Shown: piece after piece, positions 53,475-58,591 of the stretch
How positions within the stretch are numbered: position 1 is the stretch's first letter
How the letters are laid out: every line of letters begins with the position of its first letter
Origin: Vibrio sp. HI00D65
GTDB lineage: Bacteria; Pseudomonadota; Gammaproteobacteria; Enterobacterales; Vibrionaceae
Length of the DNA stretch: 58,591 bases
Direction of reading: 5' to 3'
Assembly (NCBI RefSeq): GCF_001635455.1
Contig: NZ_LWEH01000225.1
Span: forward strand, 1-58,591
Notes under the pieces: model-generated
Seen by the model: the letters and a program-made list of their open reading frames with translations, nothing else
Databases searched by the model: none
Told to the model about the DNA's origin: nothing
Made by a program: the position numbers and the translations under genes

Positions 53475-55016
53475 ATGAAAAACATAAGAGAATTATTTTT
53501 TGGGTTTATATTATTGTTTAGTTCCAGTGCATTTGCAGAAGAAGGATCATTTAATCAAGCTATTAGCAACTTGAGTCAAAGTGTTGATGGATTTTTCAAC
53601 GAATACACAGGATGGTTCGTTGGATTAATATTTAAAAGTGTACCGGTAGGTGAAGCTAACTTCCCTATCATTGTAGGCTGGCTACTACTGGCAGCTATGG
53701 TCTTCACGGTTTATTTTGGTTTCGTACAATTTAAACGTGTCGGTATGGCTATCGATATCATCAAAGGTAAGTACACCGACCCTAAGTCGAAAGAAGATGG
53801 CGAGGTTTCTCACTTTCAAGCACTCACCACAGCTCTGTCAGGAACCGTTGGCCTAGGTAATATCGCCGGCGTTGGTGCAGCCCTTGCGATTGGTGGTCCT
53901 GGTGCAACATTCTGGATGATTTTGTGTGGCCTTCTAGGGATGGCTTCTAAGTTCTGTGAGTGTACTTTAGGTGTTAAATACCGAACTATTTTGCCGTCAG
54001 GCGTTGTTTCGGGTGGTCCTATGTACTACCTCAGCCAAGGCCTTAGTGAAAGAGGTTTAGGCGGGCTAGGTAAAGTACTAGCTGTCGGTTTCGCACTCAT
54101 GTGTATCTTAGGTTCACTGGGTGGCGGTAACATGTTCCAAGCTAACCAAGCTCATGCAATGCTAACGTATGCGTTTGATATCCCAAGTGAGTACGGTGTT
54201 ATCACTGGCCTTGTACTAGCGGCTCTTGTTTTCTCTGTGATTGTTGGTGGTATGCCTTCTATTGCATCGGTAACAGAAAAAGTCGTTCCTTGGATGGCTG
54301 CGCTATATATCGGTATGGCTTTGGTTGTTATCGGTTCTAACTTAGATCAAGTTGGTCCTGCATTCAGCACAATCTTTACAGGTGCATTCACTGGTGAAGG
54401 TGTCGTTGGTGGCTTCATTGGTGCGTTAATTCAAGGTTTGAAACGTGCTACCTTCTCGAACGAAGCGGGTGTTGGTTCTGCGGCTATTGCTCACTCAGCA
54501 GTTAAAACAAAAGAGCCAATCACTGAAGGCCTAGTGTCACTGCTAGAACCGTTCGTTGATACAGTAATCATTTGTACTATGACTGCATTGGTTATCACTA
54601 TTGCTGGCTTGAACACAGGTCCATTCGATGGTTCAGGTTTAACAGGTGTAACTCTAACTGCGGCATCGTTCACTGAAACTGCAGGTTTCTTCAAATACAC
54701 ATTGGCACTAGCTGTTATCATGTTTGCATTTTCTACTATGATTTCTTGGTCGTACTACGGTCTTAAAGCATGGACTTACCTATTCGGTGAAGGAAAGGCT
54801 ACGGAACTGGTTTTCAAAGTGATGTTCTGTGTGTTCGTTGTAATTGGCGCAACAATCCAATTTGGCGCGGTAATCGACTTCTCTGATGCAGCTATCTTTG
54901 CAATGTCTATCTTTAACATCCTAGGTCTTTACTTCTTGATGCCTGTTGTTAAGAAAGAACTGCAATCATTTGTAGCTCGTGTGAAATCAGGTGAAATCAA
55001 AACCTACGAAAAGTAA
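53475..55016 (+). CDS. Sodium:alanine/glycine symporter (AGCS family)
   Basis: 513 aa. AGGGAAA precedes the ATG. It has an N-terminal hydrophobic, signal-like extension (FGFILLFSSSAFAEEG) not seen in the second copy at 57114. About ten further membrane segments contain the AGCS signatures ALTTALSGTVGLGNIAGVG..AIGGPGATFWM, VSGGPMYYL and KRATFSNEAGVGSAAIAHSAVK. It takes up alanine or glycine with sodium. It is single, with its own terminator. No riboswitch is seen in front, unlike the second copy. Confidence 0.92.
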   Translation: MKNIRELFFGFILLFSSSAFAEEGSFNQAISNLSQSVDGFFNEYTGWFVGLIFKSVPVGEANFPIIVGWLLLAAMVFTVYFGFVQFKRVGMAIDIIKGKYTDPKSKEDGEVSHFQALTTALSGTVGLGNIAGVGAALAIGGPGATFWMILCGLLGMASKFCECTLGVKYRTILPSGVVSGGPMYYLSQGLSERGLGGLGKVLAVGFALMCILGSLGGGNMFQANQAHAMLTYAFDIPSEYGVITGLVLAALVFSVIVGGMPSIASVTEKVVPWMAALYIGMALVVIGSNLDQVGPAFSTIFTGAFTGEGVVGGFIGALIQGLKRATFSNEAGVGSAAIAHSAVKTKEPITEGLVSLLEPFVDTVIICTMTALVITIAGLNTGPFDGSGLTGVTLTAASFTETAGFFKYTLALAVIMFAFSTMISWSYYGLKAWTYLFGEGKATELVFKVMFCVFVVIGATIQFGAVIDFSDAAIFAMSIFNILGLYFLMPVVKKELQSFVARVKSGEIKTYEK

Positions 55017-55096
55017 TCATTCGCTAATTAGCACTGTTCTAAAAACTTTGGTAATACCCTTTGCTTGAGAAAGCGAGAACAGGACAATAGCCTAAT

Positions 55097-55131
55097 GAAA
55101 ATCCCTACCAGCTTTGCTTGTGGGGATTTTT
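55097..55131. terminator. Terminator between AGCS gene and the small Cys-rich gene
   Basis: AAAATCCC...GGGGATTTT stem with an extended imperfect inner part (ACCAGC/GCTTGT), then TTTTTTG on the plus strand. May also serve the convergent 44-aa gene. Confidence 0.8.
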
Positions 55132-55155
55132 TGTACCTAAATTTTCCTGTTCACG

Positions 55156-55290
55156 CTACTCAGGATCTTGGCATACTTGTATACGTTCAACCGCCTCTTC
55201 CACATCAACCATATCTCGTTGTGTTAATGACGAGTTACAGTCATCAAAGCAATAGGCTACAGTGCAATTCTCACACTGATATTCGTTCAT
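55156..55290 (-). CDS. Small cysteine-rich protein (44 aa)
   Basis: ATG 55290 to TAG 55156-55158, with a very good ribosome binding site (GGGGAGA, 5-11 bases upstream on the minus strand). The product has a four-cysteine cluster at C6, C9, C14 and C18 (CENCTVAYCFDDC) plus C40. The C-x2-C-x4-C-x3-C spacing could bind zinc or an iron-sulfur cluster. The rest is acidic. The gene is too short for usual gene callers. No family recognised; a real gene is supported by the ribosome binding site, the cysteine pattern and an adjacent terminator. Confidence 0.6.
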   Translation of the reverse strand: MNEYQCENCTVAYCFDDCNSSLTQRDMVDVEEAVERIQVCQDPE

Positions 55291-55600
55291 GGTCTCCCCC
55301 TCCCCATTCAAATGGCCTAATCAAAGAACAACAACAGGCCGCGAATTCATCCCAGAACTGAATCACTATGAGGCTTACAACGTCTATAAATATGCGCGCA
55401 AAATCACCAAATACTCAACTAGTCACATTAAGCTGTTAACTATATAGCATCCATCACAAATGGTAGAGAGGTTGATGCAAGCATCCTTATTAGAGAGGCA
55501 CATTCGTCTCACCACTTAGCACCAACAAAAAACACCCACACCATTTGCATGATGTAGGTGTTAAAAATAAAGATTAAAGAGTGATGACTTAGCGTTTACA
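55291..55600. other. Intergenic region downstream of the coiled-coil gene
   Basis: 310 bp, AT-rich, with only the terminator at 55531-55567 and the presumed promoter of the 44-aa gene. Confidence 0.4.
55531..55567 (-). terminator. Terminator of the coiled-coil protein gene
   Basis: AACACC...GGTGTT stem with inner ACA/TGT and CAT/ATG pairs, followed on the minus strand by TTTTTTG. Confidence 0.8.
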
Positions 55601-56335
55601 CTACAAACCCATCTCTTCAGTTAGGGCTTTGATTTGCTCAAGATCCATGGTGTGAACTTCGATCATTTGTCTGATGTCACTGAGACGGGAATTCGCGTTA
55701 TCTTGCTTCTCACAAGCGTCAGACTTGGCGTCCCAAGACGTACCATCTAAGAAAACATCACACGCTTTCTTCAATGATCCTAGGTTTTGCTCAATGGTAT
55801 CTCTTTCTTTCTCAAGCTTTTCTAGTTCTTGAGAAATCTGTAATTCTTTTCGGAACAGTTCGCGAGAACGCTCAAACAAAGCCGACTGCATATCTGCCTG
55901 ACGGTTTAGTTTCTGGTTATCTTGCTCTGTTTTATCTAATGTCTGTTTCTGCTCGTTTAACTGTTGCTCTAGTGAGTAATTTGCTTTCTCCAACACGGCA
56001 GATTGCTTAGCAAGATCTTGAAGTTCTTTTTGATGTGCTTCTGCTTGCTCGGCCAAAGCCGCTTCAACCTTAGCATCGATTTCTGTATCAACTTCTGCCA
56101 CTTTAGCTTCAACAGAAGACACCAACTGTGTTTTGCTTACACTCAATTCTTGATAGCGAGCTTCGAGTACCTGATAAGTAGATTCCCACTTGGAAGCTGT
56201 CACTGACGAACCAATCAAGCCACCAAAAGCCAAACCAATAACGGCAGCGATACCGATATAGAGCTGACTGCGCTTGTCGCGTTCTTCAATAACAACCACT
56301 TCATCTTGTTCGTTTTGTTCAGGTTGCTGATTCAC
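55601..56335 (-). CDS. Inner-membrane coiled-coil protein of unknown function
   Basis: 244 aa. Acidic cytoplasmic N-terminus (about 1-24), one membrane segment at about 25-45 (LYIGIAAVIGLAFGGLIGSSV), then a long Glu/Gln/Lys-rich coiled coil (about 55-190) and a short C-terminal part with two cysteines (KACDVFLDG, SDACEK). Similar proteins are common in Vibrio as conserved hypotheticals. The layout suggests an envelope-spanning or scaffold role; no enzymatic motif. Confidence 0.78.
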   Translation of the reverse strand: MNQQPEQNEQDEVVVIEERDKRSQLYIGIAAVIGLAFGGLIGSSVTASKWESTYQVLEARYQELSVSKTQLVSSVEAKVAEVDTEIDAKVEAALAEQAEAHQKELQDLAKQSAVLEKANYSLEQQLNEQKQTLDKTEQDNQKLNRQADMQSALFERSRELFRKELQISQELEKLEKERDTIEQNLGSLKKACDVFLDGTSWDAKSDACEKQDNANSRLSDIRQMIEVHTMDLEQIKALTEEMGL

Positions 56336-56404
56336 TAGCGGGTACTCCCAAAAATATGTTAAACGTTACAAGGTCACTGAACAATTAAGTTATACCAAAC
56401 AGTG

Positions 56405-56563
56405 CTATCGAGTTAATTCCGAAATCATTAGACTGGCAGTATATAAAAGGAAGCTACTAACGATAACTATCACCACCCATTTTTGTACTTTTTCGTTTGT
56501 CCTATAACGAAACAGTACAAATGCCAACGCCAATAAAAAAACAATCGCTATTAGTCGAGTCAT
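56405..56563 (-). CDS. Small two-helix membrane protein (52 aa)
   Basis: ATG 56563 preceded by AAGGAGGAG, an ideal ribosome binding site; the open frame to 56635 has no such signal. Two membrane segments (LIAIVFLLALAFVLFRY and WVVIVIVSSFLLYTASLMI) separated by a basic loop (RTNEKVQK). No family recognised. Divergent from the glycine riboswitch transcript. Confidence 0.72.
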   Translation of the reverse strand: MTRLIAIVFLLALAFVLFRYRTNEKVQKWVVIVIVSSFLLYTASLMISELTR

Positions 56564-56750
56564 AACTCCTCCTTGTTTCTCTATTTTATACCATTTAAAT
56601 AAGCAAGTTACGTCAGAGTCACGTTGTTTGATCATTTAGTTGAACAACATTTGTTCAAACAGATATTTTGTAGCTGACATCACAATTTATATGATCTAGG
56701 ATACGCCTACAGATTATCTGATAAGTCAGATAATTGTTCCAATGAAGACT

Positions 56751-56983
56751 GCAGGAGAGTGGTTTTTAACTAAATATTAACATTTAGTTAGATTGACCCG
56801 CCGAAGAAGTGAATCTTTCAGGTGCTTTATGCTGGAGAAATCCGGAAAAGTGAGGACTGTCGTTGGAGGAACCTCTGGAGAGAACCGTTCAATCGGTCGC
56901 CGAAGGAGCAAGCTTAGTGCCCATCACTTATCTAAAAGTGATTCGCTAAGTGAAACTCTCAGGCAAAAGGACAGAGGAGTGGA
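56751..56983 (+). ncRNA. Tandem glycine riboswitch
   Basis: Two aptamers in series. The first has GCAGGAGAGT at 56751-56760, CCGCCGAAGAAGTGAATC and CTTTCAGGT. The second has CTCTGGAGAGAACCG at about 56874-56888, CGCCGAAGGAGCAA and ACTCTCAGGCAAAAGGACAGA. These are the conserved blocks of the class (known for V. cholerae in front of VC1422). Cooperative glycine binding turns on genes for glycine use or transport. It lies about 130 bp before the AGCS symporter at 57114. The first aptamer carries extra sequence between CAGGT and AGGAC. Confidence 0.95.
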
Positions 56984-57113
56984 AAGCAACAAGCCTTAAT
57001 TAACAAAAGAATTCTATTTAGAAATCCGTATGTATTAAGTGGTGCTACCGATCCCTGCGATCTGCACTGCCTTCACTCTTCTCCTTAAATTTCTAATTTA
57101 TTAAGGGGAATTT

Positions 57114-58484
57114 ATGAACCACCTACAAGCTACACTACAAACCATCAACCAATTCGTTTGGGGACCACCACTGCTTATTCTACTCGTGGGTACAGGCATC
57201 TACTTTACTTTTCGCTTAGGCTTACTCCAGTTTAGACACCTTCCAACCGCGCTAAAAATGTTGTTCAGCAAAGACAAATCTGGTTCGGGTGACGTATCAA
57301 GCTTTGCCGCTTTGTGTACCGCGCTGTCAGCAACTATTGGTACAGGCAACATTGTTGGTGTAGCGACCGCAATCAAGATTGGCGGCCCTGGAGCCCTATT
57401 CTGGATGTGGCTTGCCGCGTTATTTGGTATGGCGACTAAGTATGCTGAGTGTCTACTAGCCGTAAAATACCGCAGAACGGATAGCAATGGCGAAATGGTT
57501 GGTGGCCCAATGTACTATCTGCAATACGGAGTGGGCTCAAAAATCTTGGCGATAATGTTCGCTGTATTCGCTTTAGGCGTTGCCTGCTTTGGTATCGGTA
57601 CCTTTCCACAAGTAAACGCGATATTAGATGCAACAGAAATCTCATTTGGTGCTTCACGCGAAATGTCAGCGGTCGCACTTACAGTGTTGGTCGCAGTAGT
57701 TACACTGGGTGGTATTCAATCTATCGCTAAAGTGGCTGGAAAAGTCGTTCCAACTATGGCGATTATGTACATCGTCGCATGTTTAAGTGTTCTAGTTTCA
57801 AATGCAGACCAACTTCTGAATGCCGTTACTCTTGTTGTCACCTCTGCGTTTACTAATACAGCAGCAACAGGTGGCTTCTTTGGTGCGAGTATCATGCTGG
57901 CAATCCAATCTGGTATTGCTCGCGGTGTATTCTCTAACGAGTCTGGTTTAGGTAGCGCACCAATGGCTGCGGCGGCTGCAAAAACAGATTCATGTGTGAA
58001 GCAAGGCCTTGTCTCTATGACTGGCACCTTCTTCGATACCATCATCATTTGTACGATGACAGGTTTGGCGCTTATCTTAACGGGTGCTTGGCAGGCTGAT
58101 TTGTCTGGCGCTGCGATGACCACTCATGCATTTGCTGTTGGTCTGAACGCAGAAACATTAGGCCCTACGCTAGTGTCTGTTGGTTTAATCTTCTTTGCGT
58201 TTACAACAATTTTAGGTTGGAACTACTACGGTGAGCGCTGCGTTGTGTTCTTGGTGGGTACCAAAGCAGTTTTACCTTACAAAGTAATCTTCATTGCGCT
58301 AGTCGCATCTGGTGCATTCTTGAAGCTTGATATGATCTGGATAATGGCAGATATCGTGAACGGCCTAATGGCTATTCCGAACCTAATCGGCCTTATCATC
58401 TTACGTCATGTGGTTATCGAGGAAACTAAACTGTTTTTCAAACCACTTAGCACTTCAAGCGACTATAACGCAGTAAAATCTTAA
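57114..58484 (+). CDS. Glycine-riboswitch-controlled sodium:alanine/glycine symporter (AGCS family)
   Basis: 456 aa, about eleven membrane segments. AAGGGGAA precedes the ATG. AGCS signatures are ALCTALSATIGTGNIVGVATAIKIGGPGALFWMW, MVGGPMYYLQYG and GIARGVFSNESGLGSAPMAAAAAK. It is the apparent equivalent of V. cholerae VC1422, regulated by the tandem glycine riboswitch just upstream, so glycine is a probable substrate. Paralogous to the symporter at 53475 but without its N-terminal extension. Confidence 0.94.
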   Translation: MNHLQATLQTINQFVWGPPLLILLVGTGIYFTFRLGLLQFRHLPTALKMLFSKDKSGSGDVSSFAALCTALSATIGTGNIVGVATAIKIGGPGALFWMWLAALFGMATKYAECLLAVKYRRTDSNGEMVGGPMYYLQYGVGSKILAIMFAVFALGVACFGIGTFPQVNAILDATEISFGASREMSAVALTVLVAVVTLGGIQSIAKVAGKVVPTMAIMYIVACLSVLVSNADQLLNAVTLVVTSAFTNTAATGGFFGASIMLAIQSGIARGVFSNESGLGSAPMAAAAAKTDSCVKQGLVSMTGTFFDTIIICTMTGLALILTGAWQADLSGAAMTTHAFAVGLNAETLGPTLVSVGLIFFAFTTILGWNYYGERCVVFLVGTKAVLPYKVIFIALVASGAFLKLDMIWIMADIVNGLMAIPNLIGLIILRHVVIEETKLFFKPLSTSSDYNAVKS

Positions 58485-58503
58485 GTGAGATAATTGTTAG
58501 AAT

Positions 58504-58536
58504 AAAAAGCCCGAAATTAATGCGGGCTTTTTATTT
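58504..58536 (+). terminator. Terminator of the riboswitch-controlled symporter
   Basis: AAAAAGCCCG (58504-58513) / CGGGCTTTTT (about 58523-58532), then ATTTATT. Confidence 0.9.
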
Positions 58537-58591
58537 ATTAAGTTAACCAGAAAAGTAAATTAACTAAAACATTACTTAAATAATTACCCCC

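Noticed and set aside
55065..55361. 98-codon plus-strand frame
   Set aside because: Crosses the symporter terminator and is antisense to the better supported 44-aa gene.
1..58591. Insertion sequences, CRISPR arrays, tRNA/rRNA genes, prophage or integrase
   Set aside because: None recognised on either strand; repeats present are gene-internal or small hairpins.

Overview
The window reads as a chromosomal segment of a marine Vibrio, most like the Splendidus clade (inference from overall protein similarity and gene content; no database search was possible). The supporting signs are a LapA-type retention-module adhesin beside a LapE-like channel, a VF530-family protein, a propionate cluster of the acnD/prpF type, a tandem glycine riboswitch in front of an alanine/glycine symporter, and a ToxR-like membrane regulator pair. 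There are no rRNA or tRNA genes, insertion sequences or CRISPR arrays.

Layout: (a) 1-3.9 kb, start of a giant type I-secreted adhesin (minus strand, runs off the left edge), with a divergent LapE-like channel and an OmpA-like protein. (b) 3.9-9.4 kb, housekeeping genes: DUF2750, a wrecked GGDEF gene, queC/queE (queuosine precursor), a YidA-type phosphatase, a NUDIX/PAP2 fusion and a GNAT enzyme. (c) 9.7-16.8 kb, a 2-methylcitrate cycle operon (GntR regulator-prpB-prpC-acnD-prpF) under three ATTGTNNACAAT palindromes, with no prpE next to prpF. (d) 17-28.1 kb, the accessory block and the most interesting part: an overlapping VtrA/VtrC-like regulator pair, then a minus-strand series of envelope and exported proteins led by an inverse-autotransporter (intimin/ZirT-like) barrel. 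This barrel is followed by an Ig-like exoprotein, an unknown Cys-containing exoprotein, two proteins sharing a duplicated N-terminal module (one with a ricin-B-like region), and a type B carboxylesterase. Hairpins or terminators separate most of these genes.

(e) 28.5-40.4 kb, a large Cache/SBP/HD-GYP receptor, the tctCBA tricarboxylate transporter, a TauE/SafE permease, small proteins, a second HD-GYP gene broken in three places, and a Calx-beta/kelch-like lipoprotein. (f) 40.5-47.1 kb, the oxidative pentose phosphate genes zwf-pgl-gnd and a CitA/CitB-type two-component system that plausibly serves tricarboxylate sensing for tctCBA. (g) 47.1-58.6 kb, a possible CRP-dependent short transcript, a tripartite efflux operon (TolC/HlyD/two ABC-2 permeases, no ATPase) behind a perfect palindrome, two AGCS amino-acid symporters (the second under a tandem glycine riboswitch), and small membrane, Cys-rich and coiled-coil proteins.

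The best candidate for an undescribed system is 16.95-28.1 kb. An inverse-autotransporter barrel encoded with several separate Sec-exported partners resembles the Salmonella ZirT/ZirS arrangement, but it sits beside its own ToxR-like membrane regulator pair and includes a duplicated secreted module. This is a hypothesis from gene order and visible motifs.
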